From an uncultured Sphingomonas sp. (lineage in GTDB: Bacteria; Pseudomonadota; Alphaproteobacteria; Sphingomonadales; Sphingomonadaceae): DNA of 37,089 bases. Position numbers and translations under genes: made by a program. Positions 1 to 9,633 of this stretch are shown here, piece by piece. The DNA is taken from the NCBI GenBank assembly GCA_913775795.1, contig CAJYLT010000056.1:1-37089 (forward strand), read 5' to 3'. Every line of letters begins with the position of its first letter. The first letter of the stretch is position 1. The notes beneath the pieces were generated by a model. It was not told the origin of the DNA, made no database searches, and saw nothing but the letters and a program-made list of their open reading frames with translations.

Positions 1-93
1 GCTATGCCGAGCCAGAAGGTGGCACCCGCGACCGGCAAGGCGCAGGACCCGGACCCCAAAGTGGCTCCTGATGTCTCAGGTGGAACCGGCTAA
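1..93 (+). CDS. C-terminal end of an unidentified protein (partial)
   Basis: An open frame enters from the left edge and ends at a TAA at 91-93. The 30 visible residues are rich in Pro, Ala, Lys and Asp, like the loose tail of a secreted or cell-envelope protein. No domain can be recognised from so little. There is no ribosome site before the internal ATG at position 4, which favours a tail over a complete small gene. It could also be chance open frame. Confidence 0.35.
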   Translation, partial: AMPSQKVAPATGKAQDPDPKVAPDVSGGTG

Positions 94-626
94 CCGATCT
101 ACTTCCATAATCCCGAAATACCATCCCGATCGGACGGTATTACGAAGCCTTCGGGTGTCATTCCGCCCTTAACCGTGCCCGGCCACCAGCGCGGAATCTT
201 TCAACAGCCCCGGCTGCTTTCGGTGCTGGCCCGATCGGCCCCGGGGTCGCGATGGCAGAGCAGGACAGGATCGATGTCTTTATCCGACGCGAACGCCCTC
301 TTAGAGCCGTCCTCAAGCGCACGCCAAAATCCGATCAGGCTGGCAAGGACCTGGGGTTTGGGCCGCGATTGTTACACGTGTATCGTCTGAGGCATCGCGA
401 TACCGGTGCGGCATCGAGGGAGCGGCGGCAGTTCTTACATACAGTTACATGTTTCCCCCGGAATAGCCTTTCTGATCGCCGATCCGACCGGCTTTCGGGG
501 GCTCGCGGGCATCGTCCCGCGGGCCCTTTTCGTGTCGGCGCCCCGCCACTTGGGGTCAGTCGTCCGCTTCACGCGGAGCCTTTGCCGGGTAATCGCGTAT
601 AGCGGGCGATCGGGAGGTTCGATTCG
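94..626. other. Gene-poor stretch before the sensor kinase
   Basis: No convincing gene is seen in these 533 bases. Open frames at 175-390 and 252-602 have Arg/Pro/Ser-rich translations without domains or ribosome sites. The stretch holds a nested dyad at 117-141, a 10-bp palindrome TACACGTGTA at 373-382, and two TTACAT copies ten bases apart at about 435-450. These look like control sites, but I cannot assign a regulator. The kinase ribosome site GGGAGG lies at 612-617. Confidence 0.5.
117..141. promoter_or_regulatory. Nested inverted repeat, operator-like
   Basis: AATACC at 117-122 pairs with GGTATT at 136-141. A second palindrome, CCGATCGG at 126-133, sits almost exactly at the centre. No run of T follows, so a terminator is unlikely. 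It may be a dimeric regulator site belonging to the upstream gene or to the kinase. Function is inferred only from symmetry. Confidence 0.3.
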
Positions 627-3104
627 TTGAAGGTTGCGGCAGGTCAGTTGGGCGAAAACGGGTTTTCGGTGGAGCAGGTCGCCGAACAGCTCGCCGCGAT
701 GCACGAGGCGTCGCCGATCGCACTGGCGATGCTCGACCTCGACCTTCGCTATCTGTGGGTCAACGATCGGCTCGCCGCGCTCAACGGCCTCGAACCCGCC
801 GCGCATCTCGGCCGCACGATCGACGAGATCGTCCCCGACCTCGCGGAACAGGCGCGCACGATCTTCGCAAGGTTGATGGCGGGCGAGGCCGTACGCGGCG
901 TCGAACTCGTCGGGGCGACCGGCGGCAGTCCCGACCGCACCAGCGTCTGGCGCCAACACTGGATGCCGATCCGCGACGCGGGCGGTCGCATGGTCGCGGT
1001 CGGCGTCGCGTCGGAAGACGTGACCGAGGAACGCCGCGCCCAGCGCGCGGTTGAGGCGCTCAACCGCATCAACACCGCGCTCGCCGCCGAGCATGATGTC
1101 GAGCGGCTGGTGCAGATGGTGACCGATGCCGGTGTCGAGCTGACCGGCGCGTCGATCGGCGCCTATTTCCACAACGTCATGGACGAAAGCGGCGAGCGGC
1201 TGCACCTGTTCACGCTGACCGGGCGCCAGCGGGAGGATTTCGTCCGCCTCGGCCGCCCGCGCGCGACCGATTTGTTCGAGCCTATCTTCCGCAACGTCGT
1301 CATCCGGTCCGACGACATAACCAAGGATCCGCGATACGGCGGCAACGCGCCGTTCAACGGGATGCCGCCGGGCCATCCCGACGTGTCGAGCTATCTGGCG
1401 GTGCCGGTCGTGTCGGGGCAGGGCCGGGTTCTCGGCGGTCTCCTGTTCGGGCATCCGCGGCCCGGCGTATTCACCGCGCGGCACGAGGCGCTGATCGTCG
1501 GCCTCGCCGCCCAGACCGCGGTGGCGATCGAGAATGCCCGGCTGCTGACCGCCGTCACCGCCGCGAACGAGACGCTGGAGCGCCGCGTCGCCGAGCGGAC
1601 CGCCGAGCTCGACCGCGTCTGGACGATGTCGCGCGACCTGCTCGTCGTCCTCGGCCTCGACGGGGTGTTCCGCACCGTTAACCCGGCCTGGACCGCGATT
1701 CTCGGCCACCGGCCCGAGGAGGTCGTGGGCCGCAATTATCTCGATTTCCTGCATCCCGACGACGCCGACCTGACCCGCGCGGCGGTGGCGGGCGGCGTGG
1801 GGCAGGTGCCGGTGTTTGAGAACCGTTATCGGGCCGCCGACGGATCGGTCCGCTGGATATCGTGGCTGACCGCGATCGACGGCGACCTCATCTACGCCTC
1901 GGGCCGCGACGTGACCGAAAGCCGGGGAAAGGACGAGGCGCTGCGCCGGACCGAGGAGGCGCTGCGCCAGAGCCAGAAGATGGAGGCGATGGGCCAGCTG
2001 ACCGGCGGCGTCGCGCATGATTTCAACAACCTGCTGACCCCGATCCTCGGCGGCCTCGACCTGCTGCGACGCAAGTCGGAGGGCGACACGCGCAACCTTC
2101 GCCTGATCGACGGCGCGATCCAGTCGGCGGAGCGGGCGCGCACGCTGGTCCAGCGGCTGCTCGCCTTTGCCCGGCGCCAGCCGCTACAGCCCGATGCGGT
2201 CGATCTGGCGGCGATGATGCACGACATGTCGGCGCTGCTCACGACGACGCTCGGGCCGCAGGTGCGGCTGGTGCTGGCGGCGGAAACGGGCCTGCCGCCC
2301 GCGGTGGTCGACCGCAACCAGCTCGAGATGGCGCTCCTCAACCTCGCCGTGAACGCGCGCGATGCGATGCCCGAAGGCGGCGAGCTCAAGATCGCGCTGT
2401 CGCTGCGCGATGTGGCGGCGACGCCCGGCGGGCCGGCGGCGGGGCGCTATATCTGCCTGTCGGTTGCCGATACCGGCACCGGCATGGATGCCGAGACGAT
2501 GGCGCGCGCGGTCGAGCCCTTCTTCTCGACCAAGGGGCTGGGGCGCGGCAGCGGGCTGGGCCTGTCGATGGTCCACGGTCTGGCCCGCCAGCTGGGCGGC
2601 GCGCTCGAGCTCGAAAGCTCGCCCGGCGCGGGCACCACCGCGCGGCTGCTGCTGCCGGCCAGCGCCGCGCCCGTGACCGTCGCCGACGCGCCGGCGGTGC
2701 AGGCCGCGCCCGTCATCCTCGGCCGCGTGCTGCTGGTCGACGACGAGGAAGCGGTGCGCGGTGCCGCGGCGCAGATGCTGAGCGAGATCGGCTATGACGT
2801 GGTCGAGGCGGACTGCGCCGAGGCGGCGATCGCGCTGGTCGAGGAAGGGCTGGCGCCCGACCTGCTCGTTTCCGACCATCTGATGCCCGGCATGACCGGC
2901 ACCGAGCTTGCCCGTCACCTGCGCGGGCGGCTGCCGGCAATGGGGGTGCTGATCGTGTCGGGCTATGCAGACGTCGCGACTTTGTCCCCCGATCTGGCCC
3001 ACCTGCCCAAGCCGTTTCGCGCGACCGACCTGTCGGCGGCGCTGGCGGGGGCGAAGGTGTTTCCGGTCGCCACCGTCGACGTCATCGCGCTCGATCCGCA
3101 ATAG
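627..3104 (+). CDS. Hybrid sensor histidine kinase, PAS-GAF-PAS-HisKA-HATPase-REC
   Basis: This 825-residue protein should sense a signal with three input domains and relay phosphate from its own histidine to its own receiver. Order: PAS at about 25-135, GAF at about 140-305, a short coiled coil, PAS at about 330-440, the dimerisation/phosphoacceptor domain with [11 protein letters not shown] (His464), an ATP-binding domain with [10 protein letters not shown] and a GSGLGLSMV lid, and a C-terminal receiver with DD near its start, phosphoacceptor Asp750 in SDHLMPG, and the LPKPF lysine. No membrane segment or signal peptide is seen, so it is probably cytoplasmic. The start is a TTG after GGGAGG; the first in-frame ATG is about 24 codons on and would trim the first PAS domain. 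No separate output regulator is next to it, so its partner and signal are unknown. Confidence 0.9.
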   Translation: MKVAAGQLGENGFSVEQVAEQLAAMHEASPIALAMLDLDLRYLWVNDRLAALNGLEPAAHLGRTIDEIVPDLAEQARTIFARLMAGEAVRGVELVGATGGSPDRTSVWRQHWMPIRDAGGRMVAVGVASEDVTEERRAQRAVEALNRINTALAAEHDVERLVQMVTDAGVELTGASIGAYFHNVMDESGERLHLFTLTGRQREDFVRLGRPRATDLFEPIFRNVVIRSDDITKDPRYGGNAPFNGMPPGHPDVSSYLAVPVVSGQGRVLGGLLFGHPRPGVFTARHEALIVGLAAQTAVAIENARLLTAVTAANETLERRVAERTAELDRVWTMSRDLLVVLGLDGVFRTVNPAWTAILGHRPEEVVGRNYLDFLHPDDADLTRAAVAGGVGQVPVFENRYRAADGSVRWISWLTAIDGDLIYASGRDVTESRGKDEALRRTEEALRQSQKMEAMGQLTGGVAHDFNNLLTPILGGLDLLRRKSEGDTRNLRLIDGAIQSAERARTLVQRLLAFARRQPLQPDAVDLAAMMHDMSALLTTTLGPQVRLVLAAETGLPPAVVDRNQLEMALLNLAVNARDAMPEGGELKIALSLRDVAATPGGPAAGRYICLSVADTGTGMDAETMARAVEPFFSTKGLGRGSGLGLSMVHGLARQLGGALELESSPGAGTTARLLLPASAAPVTVADAPAVQAAPVILGRVLLVDDEEAVRGAAAQMLSEIGYDVVEADCAEAAIALVEEGLAPDLLVSDHLMPGMTGTELARHLRGRLPAMGVLIVSGYADVATLSPDLAHLPKPFRATDLSAALAGAKVFPVATVDVIALDPQ

Positions 3105-3182
3105 CGCGTTGCCCCGAGTCTGCGAATTGCGTCCGCCCGCGCGCGGGTGCATCACGCGGCGCGTTACAGTGATGGAGTTCCC

Positions 3183-5405
3183 ATGCGCGTTCTTGCCGCT
3201 ACCGCCACGATCCTCATGATGTCGACGACTGCGCTTGCCCAGACCCCGCCGCGCGCGGCCGAAGCGCCGTCGGGCCTGCCCGCCGCCAATCCCTTCGCGC
3301 AGGCGAGCACGCTGCCGCTTCAGGCGCCGCCCTTTGACCGGATCAAGAGCACCGACTACGGCCCCGCGCTGATCGCCGGCATGGCTGCGCAGCGCGCCGA
3401 AATCAACGCGATCACGCGCGCCCGCTCGGCGCCCACGTTCGACAACACGATCGCCGCGCTGGAGCGGTCGGGCCGCCTGCTCGAGCGGGCCAGCCTCGCC
3501 TTCTACGGCGTGGTCGGCGCGAACACCGACGACACGCTGCAAAAGACGCAGGCCGATCTGGCGCCCAAGTTCGCCGCGCATCAGGACGCGATCAACCTCG
3601 ACCCGGCGCTCTTCGCGCGCGTCAAGACGCTCTACGACAAGCGCCAGTCGCTGGGCCTCGATCCCGAGCAGCTTCAGGTCCTGACGCTCACCTACGAGAA
3701 CATGGTCCGCGCCGGCGCCAAGCTGTCGCCCGCCGACAAGGCGACGCTGAGCAAGTACAATGCCGAGCTCTCGACGCTCGAGACCGCGTTCCAGCAGAAG
3801 CTGCTTGCGGCAGCCAAGGCCGGCGCGCTGGTCGTCGACGACAAGGCCAAGCTCGCCGGGCTGTCGGAGGCGGAGATCGCCGCCGCTGCCGACGCGGCCA
3901 AGGCGCGGGGCGTGCCCGGCAAATACGTCCTGACGCTCCAGAACACGACGCAGCAGCCCGAATTGGCGATGCTCAAGGATCGCGCCACGCGCGAGGCGCT
4001 ATTCAACGCCAGCTGGACGCGCGCGGTGAAGGGCGACGCCAACGACACCCGCGCGACGATCGCCGAGATCGCGGTCCTGCGCGCCAAGAAGGCCAAGCTG
4101 CTCGGCTTCCCCACCTGGGCCGATTACGTGCTTCAGGACCAGATGGCGAAGAACCCCAAGACCGCATTGGGCTTCATGCAGCAGCTCGGCACGCCGGTCG
4201 CCGCCGAACAGCGCCGCGAGGCCGCCGAGCTTCAGGCGCAGATCAAGGCGACGGGCGGCAATTTCCAGCTCAAGCCGTGGGACTGGGACTATTATTCGGA
4301 ACAGGTGCGCAAGGCGAAATACGACCTAAACCAGGACGAGCTGAAGCCCTATTTCGAGATCAACAAGGTGCTGACCGACGGCGTGTTCTACGCCGCCAAC
4401 CAGCTCTACGGCCTCACCTTCAAGCGGCGCACCGACATTCCCGTCTATCACCCCGACGTGCAGGTGTTCGAGGTGAACGAGGAGAACGGCGCGCCCGTCG
4501 GCCTCATGTATTTCGACTTCTGGAAGCGCGACAACAAGAATGGCGGCGCGTGGATGTCGAACTTCGTCAACCAGTCGAAGCTGATCGGGACCAAGCCCGT
4601 CATCTACAACGTCGCCAACTTCACCAAGCCGGCGGCGGGGCAACCCGCGCTCATCAGCTTCGACGACGTGACGACGATGTTCCACGAATTCGGCCACGCG
4701 CTGCACGGCCTGTTCGCGAACCAGACCTATCCGAGCGTGTCGGGCACCAACACCGCGCGCGACTTCGTCGAGTTTCCGTCGCAGTTCAACGAGCATTGGG
4801 CGCTCGACCCCAAGGTGCTGCCGCACTACGCGGTGAACTATAAGGACGGGTCGGTGATCCCGCAGGCGCTGGTCGACAAGATCAAGCGGGCGGGGACGTT
4901 CAACTCGGGCTATTCCTTCGGCGAGGCGCTGGCCGCGGCCGAGATGGACATGAGCTGGCATTCGCTTTCGGAAGCGGACGGCAAGCAGGACCCCGACGCG
5001 TTCGAGGCGAAGGCGCTGGCCGCCACCGGCCTCGACGTCGCCGACGTGCCGCCGCGTTATCGGTCGAGCTATTTCCTCCACATCTGGGGCAATGGCTATT
5101 CGGCAGGTTACTATGCCTATAGCTGGACCAAGATGCTGAGCGCCAACGCGTTCAACTGGTTCGAGCAGCATGGCGGGATGACGCGCGCCAACGGCCAGCG
5201 CTTCCGCGACATGATCCTGTCGAAGGGGCATACGGAGGATTACGCGCCGATGTTCCGCGCCTTCAACGGCGCCGACCCGCAGGTCGGCCCGCTCCTCAAG
5301 GACCTCGGCCTCAATGCCGACGGCACGCGTATCGCCGCCGAGCCGGCGGGCGCAGCGGTCAGCGACGGGACGGCGCAGCCGGCGGCGGCGACACCCGCCA
5401 AGTAA
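3183..5405 (+). CDS. dcp: Secreted M3-family zinc metallopeptidase (peptidyl-dipeptidase Dcp-like)
   Basis: A 740-residue peptidase of the M3A family, which removes dipeptides from the C-termini of oligopeptides. The zinc site is HEFGHALHG with His501 and His505, and Glu530 in DFVEFPSQ is the third ligand; the 29-residue spacing fits the Dcp pattern. The C-terminal GYSAGYYAYSW segment is typical of the family. The start at 3183 was chosen because GGAG lies six bases upstream and the first 20 residues form a signal peptide ending in ALAQ, so it should act in the periplasm. A 40-residue Ala/Pro-rich tail is extra to the fold. It stands alone, 78 bases after the kinase gene. Oligopeptidase A is the closest alternative, but the export signal and motif context favour Dcp. 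Confidence 0.9.
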   Translation: MRVLAATATILMMSTTALAQTPPRAAEAPSGLPAANPFAQASTLPLQAPPFDRIKSTDYGPALIAGMAAQRAEINAITRARSAPTFDNTIAALERSGRLLERASLAFYGVVGANTDDTLQKTQADLAPKFAAHQDAINLDPALFARVKTLYDKRQSLGLDPEQLQVLTLTYENMVRAGAKLSPADKATLSKYNAELSTLETAFQQKLLAAAKAGALVVDDKAKLAGLSEAEIAAAADAAKARGVPGKYVLTLQNTTQQPELAMLKDRATREALFNASWTRAVKGDANDTRATIAEIAVLRAKKAKLLGFPTWADYVLQDQMAKNPKTALGFMQQLGTPVAAEQRREAAELQAQIKATGGNFQLKPWDWDYYSEQVRKAKYDLNQDELKPYFEINKVLTDGVFYAANQLYGLTFKRRTDIPVYHPDVQVFEVNEENGAPVGLMYFDFWKRDNKNGGAWMSNFVNQSKLIGTKPVIYNVANFTKPAAGQPALISFDDVTTMFHEFGHALHGLFANQTYPSVSGTNTARDFVEFPSQFNEHWALDPKVLPHYAVNYKDGSVIPQALVDKIKRAGTFNSGYSFGEALAAAEMDMSWHSLSEADGKQDPDAFEAKALAATGLDVADVPPRYRSSYFLHIWGNGYSAGYYAYSWTKMLSANAFNWFEQHGGMTRANGQRFRDMILSKGHTEDYAPMFRAFNGADPQVGPLLKDLGLNADGTRIAAEPAGAAVSDGTAQPAAATPAK

Positions 5406-5412
5406 CGGAAGG

Positions 5413-5444
5413 ACCCGCCCTGTCGCTTCGGCGGCGGGGCGGGT
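5413..5444. terminator. Hairpin between convergent genes
   Basis: ACCCGCCC at 5413-5420 pairs perfectly with GGGCGGGT at 5437-5444, and the loop can pair further (CGC/GCG). It lies between the ends of the peptidase gene and the 66-residue minus-strand gene, so it can serve both. There is only a short T-rich trail. Confidence 0.6.
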
Positions 5445-5450
5445 GTTTCC

Positions 5451-5651
5451 TCAGGCCTTTGGCGTCACCCAGACCGAGACGGGGACGACGACCTTGCCCG
5501 GCGCAGGCTTGCCCACGTCGACGCGGTCGGCCTTGACCAGTTCGCCGCTTTCGAGCGTGAAGGACGCCCAGGGCTTGGGCATCCGCCCGAACGACATCTT
5601 CTGGATGGGCTGGCCCGTGGTCGAGTTCATGATGGTCGCGATGATCGGCAT
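5451..5651 (-). CDS. Small protein of unknown function, 66 residues
   Basis: I do not recognise this family. The protein begins MPIIATIMNSTTGQPI, has no signal peptide, membrane segment or cysteine, and ends in a beta-like KVVVPVSVWVTPKA. Third positions are mostly G or C, as in the real genes around it, and the translation is balanced rather than Arg/Pro-rich, which supports coding. The longer open frame upstream on this strand becomes Arg/Ser-rich and looks spurious, so I placed the start at the ATG at 5651; the ribosome site there is weak (GGGCGG). It lies 64 bases after the GH1 gene on the same strand and may be cotranscribed with it. Confidence 0.55.
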   Translation of the reverse strand: MPIIATIMNSTTGQPIQKMSFGRMPKPWASFTLESGELVKADRVDVGKPAPGKVVVPVSVWVTPKA

Positions 5652-5715
5652 GGCCGCCCGATATCCAGCCGCGGCCCCGCCTGTCCACCGCACTGGCGCA
5701 GCAATCTGTGGGTAA

Positions 5716-7032
5716 CTATCGCGAAGCGGGGCCACGACCCTTCGCTGCCGCCGCGATCGCGCCGAGATGGCGGGCGCTCGGTTTCGGCGTGCGCCGGAAG
5801 GTTGCGCGATCGACCGCGACGAGGCCGAATTTGGGGCGATAGCCGCTGTTCCACTCGAAATTGTCGAGCAGCGACCAGTGGATATAGCCACGCACGTCCA
5901 CGCCCTCCGCCATCGCTCCGCGCAGCGCCGCCAACGCGCGGTCGATATAGACGATGCGGCGGGCGTCATCCTCGGTCGCGATGCCGTTCTCGGTGACGAT
6001 GACGGGGCGGCCGGTCATCCGCGCGGCGAGGCGGACGGTGGCGCCCAGCGCCTCGGGCGCGAAGGCCATGCCCGTCTGCGTCGTTTCGGTACCCGGCGGG
6101 GGCGGCAGGTCGGCATCGGCGCCGACGAGCGTGCGGCCATAGGTCTGGACGCCGATGAAGTCGTCGGCGCGCGCGGCCTCGAACCAGGGCTGATGCACCT
6201 CGGCGATCTTGGCCTTCACGCCGCTGTCGGGACTGCCGGGCTGTTCGTCGTTGAGCGCGACGCTGAGCCCCACGGGCAGGTCGGGGCGCACGCTCTTGAT
6301 CGCCTCCCGCGCGCGGCGATGCGCCTCCAGCTGGACGGGCAGCGCGCGGCGGACGTCGTAGGTGGGGGTCGAGACGAAGCGGTCGGCACCGATCGCGCGG
6401 GCGGCGGCGGCATTGGCGGCGGCGAAGCCCGGCGCCATCTGCCGATAGAAGGGCATCCAGCGCAGCTGCGCGGCGAGATTGGGTTCGTTGAAGGTCAGCG
6501 CATGGCCGATCCCGTCACCCAGCGCGCGGGTGGCGGTTTCGCAGAAGCGCACGAACGCATCGACGTTCGCCATCTCCTCCCACCCGCCGGCCCCCGCGAA
6601 CCACCGCGGCACGGTGAAGTGCGAATAGGTGACGAAGGGATGCAGGCCGGCGGCACGGCAGGCGTCGATCATCCGGCGATAATGGTCGAGCGCGGCGCGC
6701 GAGATCTCGCCGCGCTCGGGCTCGATCCGCGACCATTCGATGCCGAAGCGATAGGTGTTGAGCCCCATCGCGCGCACGATCGCGATATCCTCGGCATAGC
6801 GGTGATAGCTGTCGCATGCGTCGCCGGACGGCTCGGCAAAGGCGCCGGGCTCCACATGTTCGGCGACCCAGCTGTCGCTGTTGACGTTGCCGCCCTCGAC
6901 CTGATGCCCGGCCGTCGCCGCGCCCCACAGGAAGCCGGGCGGCGGCGCACGGCGCGGTGCCCGCGTCGACGCGAGTGCCGGGAGCGCGGCCCCCGCGGCG
7001 GCGCCGGCCAGCAGCGCGCGGCGCGAGGTCAA
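5716..7032 (-). CDS. GH1 family beta-glycosidase, exported
   Basis: A 438-residue glycoside hydrolase family 1 enzyme that should release terminal beta-linked glucose or a related sugar with retention. The acid/base is Glu183 in TFNEPN and the nucleophile Glu349 in IVTENGIA; NFEWNSGYRPKFGL near the C-terminus is also typical. The N-terminus SRRALLAGAAAGAALPALA is a twin-arginine-like export signal. The start is a TTG that shares TTGA with the stop of the TonB receptor gene, giving a four-base overlap and likely translational coupling; the open frame continues upstream only because of the overlapping receptor gene. The receptor gene and the divergent GH2 gene suggest uptake and breakdown of the same plant-type glycoside. 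Exact substrate is not readable. Confidence 0.9.
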   Translation of the reverse strand: MTSRRALLAGAAAGAALPALASTRAPRRAPPPGFLWGAATAGHQVEGGNVNSDSWVAEHVEPGAFAEPSGDACDSYHRYAEDIAIVRAMGLNTYRFGIEWSRIEPERGEISRAALDHYRRMIDACRAAGLHPFVTYSHFTVPRWFAGAGGWEEMANVDAFVRFCETATRALGDGIGHALTFNEPNLAAQLRWMPFYRQMAPGFAAANAAAARAIGADRFVSTPTYDVRRALPVQLEAHRRAREAIKSVRPDLPVGLSVALNDEQPGSPDSGVKAKIAEVHQPWFEAARADDFIGVQTYGRTLVGADADLPPPPGTETTQTGMAFAPEALGATVRLAARMTGRPVIVTENGIATEDDARRIVYIDRALAALRGAMAEGVDVRGYIHWSLLDNFEWNSGYRPKFGLVAVDRATFRRTPKPSARHLGAIAAAAKGRGPASR

Positions 7033-9443
7033 AACGCGAAGCCCAGGTTGAGGCCGATCGTCCGCACCGAATCGAGCCCGAACTGCTGGAGATAGCTGAG
7101 CTTCGGCGTCGCCTGTCCGCGATTGTTGCGGGCGTTGGCGTCGCCCGAATCGATGCCGATCGCGGTCGGATAGATCTCGTTCGCGCAGTTCTTGCAGAAC
7201 AGGGCGACCCGGACGCCGCCCACCCTGGCGCCGATGCTGGCCCCGAACAGGTCGAGCCCGCCGACGCGTGTGCCCGGTGCCTGGTTGACGGTGTAGAAGA
7301 TCGACGAACGGTGATACCAGTCGCCCTGCACGAACGGCCGCACGCCGCCGCCGGCATCGAACTGATACAGGGCTTCCAGCGTGGACGTGAACTCCGGCGC
7401 TGCGGGCAGGGTCAGGCCGGCGGCATTGAAGGTCGTGACCGTCGCCGAACAGCCGCGCGTCGCCTGCGTCGGATAGCATTGCGCGCCGGGGAAATCGTCG
7501 AACTTCGATCGCAGCGCAGAGGCCGAGCCGGTCAGCGTCAGGCCGGCAACCGGCGCCAGAATGACCGTCGCTTCGATCCCCTTGGACGTGACGCTCGCGG
7601 CATTCTGGACCTGGAACGAAACGGTGGTCGGGTTGAACGACTGGACCTGGAAATTGTCGAACCTGGTATGGAAGGCCGAGACGTTGACCGTCAGCAGCCG
7701 GTCGAGGAACGACGATTTCACGCCGATCTCCGCGGTCTTCGACGTCTCCTCGCGCACCACCACGTCGGCGGTCGCGGTCGGGAAGCCGTCGTTGAAGCCC
7801 GGCCCCTTGTAACCGCGGCCGTAGAAGCCGTACGCCATGATCGTCGGCGTCGCCTGATACTGCGCGCCCAGCTTCCAGCTGAAATCGGTGTTGTCGTAGG
7901 CCGAGCTATAGCTTCCGCGCGGGCCGCCCAGCGCGCTGAAATAATTGCGCTGGTTCTGCGTCAGGCGAAGATCGATCTCGTCCCGGGTGACGCGCCCGCC
8001 GGCGATTACCTTAAGCGCGTCGGTGAGGTCGTAGGTGAGCTGGCCGAACGCGGCATAGCTTTGCGTGTTGAGGCGATAGGTCGCATCGCCGCCGATCTGC
8101 GCGACGTTGCTGACCGCACAGACGGGCGGGCGGGCGCCCGGCACCGCGACCGCGCCGATGCAGAACGGATAGCCGCTCGCCGCGCCCCCGGTCAGATAGT
8201 TGTTGCCGCCGAGCTGACGCGCGATGTCGAGCACCGACTTGAAATAATAGAGCCCGACCTGGCCGCTCAGCCGGTTGCCCGCGGGCAACGCGATGCGAAA
8301 CTCGTTCGAATACTGGTCGTAATGCCCCTGGGTGGCATTCTGGCTGAATGCGTTCTGCGACAGATAGTCGGCATCGACCGACTGGTCCTGATCGTAGAAG
8401 CGCCATGCGAACAGGTTGCTGATCTCTAACCCCGAACCCAGCGTATAGGCGACACGCGCCTGCGCACCGCCGGTCTTGATGTCGCGGAACTGGTTCGCCT
8501 CGCCGCCGAACTTCAGATTGTCGGCCGCAGGCTGGATCCCTTCTGCGGCGATGGCGGCGGTGCTGATGCTGGTCGGGTCGATTTGGCGATAGGTGTTGTC
8601 GAAGATGCCGGCGATGCCGTGGTTCTCGTTATAGTCGCCGATCACGTACAGCTCGAGCGCGTCCGCCTGGAGCAGATACTTGCCCTTGATCGAATAGGTG
8701 CGCAGGTTGAGGTCGTGGCGGGTGCCGGGATTGGGGCGCCCGACATAGGTCGTCCCCGGCTCCTGATACGAATAGAGCCCGCTCACCCGCAGTGCCGAAT
8801 TGGCCGACACCGGGATATTGACGGTTTCGCGCACGATGATGCTGGGCGCGTTGCGGTCGGCGCCGGGGGTCTCGCGCGCCGCGGCCTCGATATTCGTCAC
8901 GCTCGAATATTCGCCGATCACCGGGCGGGTGGTGACGATGTTGAGCAGGCCGGCCGACGCGTTCTTGCCGAACAACAGCCCCTGCGGTCCGTTCAGCACC
9001 TCGACCCGCTGAAGGTCGTTGAGCAGCGGGCTGTTGAGGAGCGGGCGTCCGAGATTCACCTCGTCGATCGCCAGCGCCACGCTGCTATCGATCGTCCCGG
9101 CGAAGCTGAGCGTGCCGACGCCGCGGACCGCGAAGGTGTTGTCGATCCCGACCTGCAGCGTCGGCGCGGCGCGCGCGACCTGGGTCAGGTCGTTGAGGTT
9201 GCGGTTGGCGATCGTGTCGCCGCTGACCGCGGTCAGGCTGACCGGCACGCGCTGCAGGCTTTCGCTGCGACGCTGGGCGGTGACGATGATGTCGCCGGGC
9301 GCCGCCTCTTCCGCTTGCGCGGGGTCGCCCTGCTGGCCGTTTGGCGTCGCTGTCGAAGCGGCCTGGTCGTTGCTCTGCGCGAGCGCCGCGGGCGCGTGGA
9401 AGATGGTGGCTGCCAGCAACATTGATGCAAAAGTCGTGCGCAT
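7029..9443 (-). CDS. TonB-dependent outer-membrane receptor
   Basis: An 804-residue beta-barrel receptor for energised uptake across the outer membrane. Residues 1-22 are a signal peptide ending in ALA. DIIVTAQRR at 51-59 is the TonB-box region common in these receptors, followed by a plug domain to about residue 165 (VPVSLTAVSG, VLNGPQGLLFGKNASAGLLNI) and a barrel of alternating aromatic strands ending in a terminal Phe, as needed for barrel assembly. The ATG follows GGAGGGG. It is the first gene of a two-gene unit with the GH1 glycosidase. Glycosidases on both sides suggest an oligosaccharide or glycoside ligand rather than a siderophore, which is an inference from context. Confidence 0.92.
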   Translation of the reverse strand: MRTTFASMLLAATIFHAPAALAQSNDQAASTATPNGQQGDPAQAEEAAPGDIIVTAQRRSESLQRVPVSLTAVSGDTIANRNLNDLTQVARAAPTLQVGIDNTFAVRGVGTLSFAGTIDSSVALAIDEVNLGRPLLNSPLLNDLQRVEVLNGPQGLLFGKNASAGLLNIVTTRPVIGEYSSVTNIEAAARETPGADRNAPSIIVRETVNIPVSANSALRVSGLYSYQEPGTTYVGRPNPGTRHDLNLRTYSIKGKYLLQADALELYVIGDYNENHGIAGIFDNTYRQIDPTSISTAAIAAEGIQPAADNLKFGGEANQFRDIKTGGAQARVAYTLGSGLEISNLFAWRFYDQDQSVDADYLSQNAFSQNATQGHYDQYSNEFRIALPAGNRLSGQVGLYYFKSVLDIARQLGGNNYLTGGAASGYPFCIGAVAVPGARPPVCAVSNVAQIGGDATYRLNTQSYAAFGQLTYDLTDALKVIAGGRVTRDEIDLRLTQNQRNYFSALGGPRGSYSSAYDNTDFSWKLGAQYQATPTIMAYGFYGRGYKGPGFNDGFPTATADVVVREETSKTAEIGVKSSFLDRLLTVNVSAFHTRFDNFQVQSFNPTTVSFQVQNAASVTSKGIEATVILAPVAGLTLTGSASALRSKFDDFPGAQCYPTQATRGCSATVTTFNAAGLTLPAAPEFTSTLEALYQFDAGGGVRPFVQGDWYHRSSIFYTVNQAPGTRVGGLDLFGASIGARVGGVRVALFCKNCANEIYPTAIGIDSGDANARNNRGQATPKLSYLQQFGLDSVRTIGLNLGFAF

Positions 9444-9514
9444 GGCGCCCCTCCGTAATTTGCCTGATTGCAGGTCTCTTAGAGGCCTGACCAGACCTCA
9501 TGGTGGGAGCCTTA

Positions 9515-9546
9515 TCAATCGGTTTGGGATCGGCAAAACCAATTGA
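9515..9546. promoter_or_regulatory. 11-bp inverted repeat upstream of the TonB receptor gene
   Basis: TCAATCGGTTT at 9515-9525 matches the reverse complement of AAACCAATTGA at 9536-9546 at 10 of 11 positions, with a 10-base spacer. It lies about 70 bases upstream of the receptor start in the divergent control region. The size and symmetry suit a dimeric repressor or activator. No regulator gene is adjacent. Confidence 0.45.
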
Positions 9547-9580
9547 ATTGATGATCAACGATCGATTGGATTTGTAGGCG

Positions 9581-9622
9581 ATACCGTTATGTCAATTTTA
9601 TGCTTGATAAAAACAACGGTAT
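9581..9622. promoter_or_regulatory. ATACCGTT/AACGGTAT inverted repeat with a TTGACA box
   Basis: ATACCGTT at 9581-9588 and AACGGTAT at 9615-9622 are perfect inverted copies with 34 bases between equivalent positions, about three helical turns. On the minus strand a perfect TTGACA at 9595-9590 lies just inside the first half-site, placed to serve the receptor gene, though I see no good -10 box behind it. A regulator bound here could affect both divergent units. Confidence 0.4.
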
Positions 9623-9633
9623 TTTAAGGTTGC

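Noticed and set aside
252..602. 116-codon open frame in the left intergenic stretch
   Set aside because: Translation is Arg/Pro/His-rich with no domain, no ribosome site and no similarity in style to neighbouring proteins; typical chance frame in GC-rich DNA.
435..2018. 527-codon minus-strand open frame over the sensor kinase
   Set aside because: It is the antisense shadow of a well-supported kinase; its product is His/Arg/Gly-rich and has no domain.
3136..3147. CCCGCGCGCGGG palindrome after the kinase gene as a terminator
   Set aside because: Loop would be too small and there is no T run; alternating CG sequence of this kind is common here.
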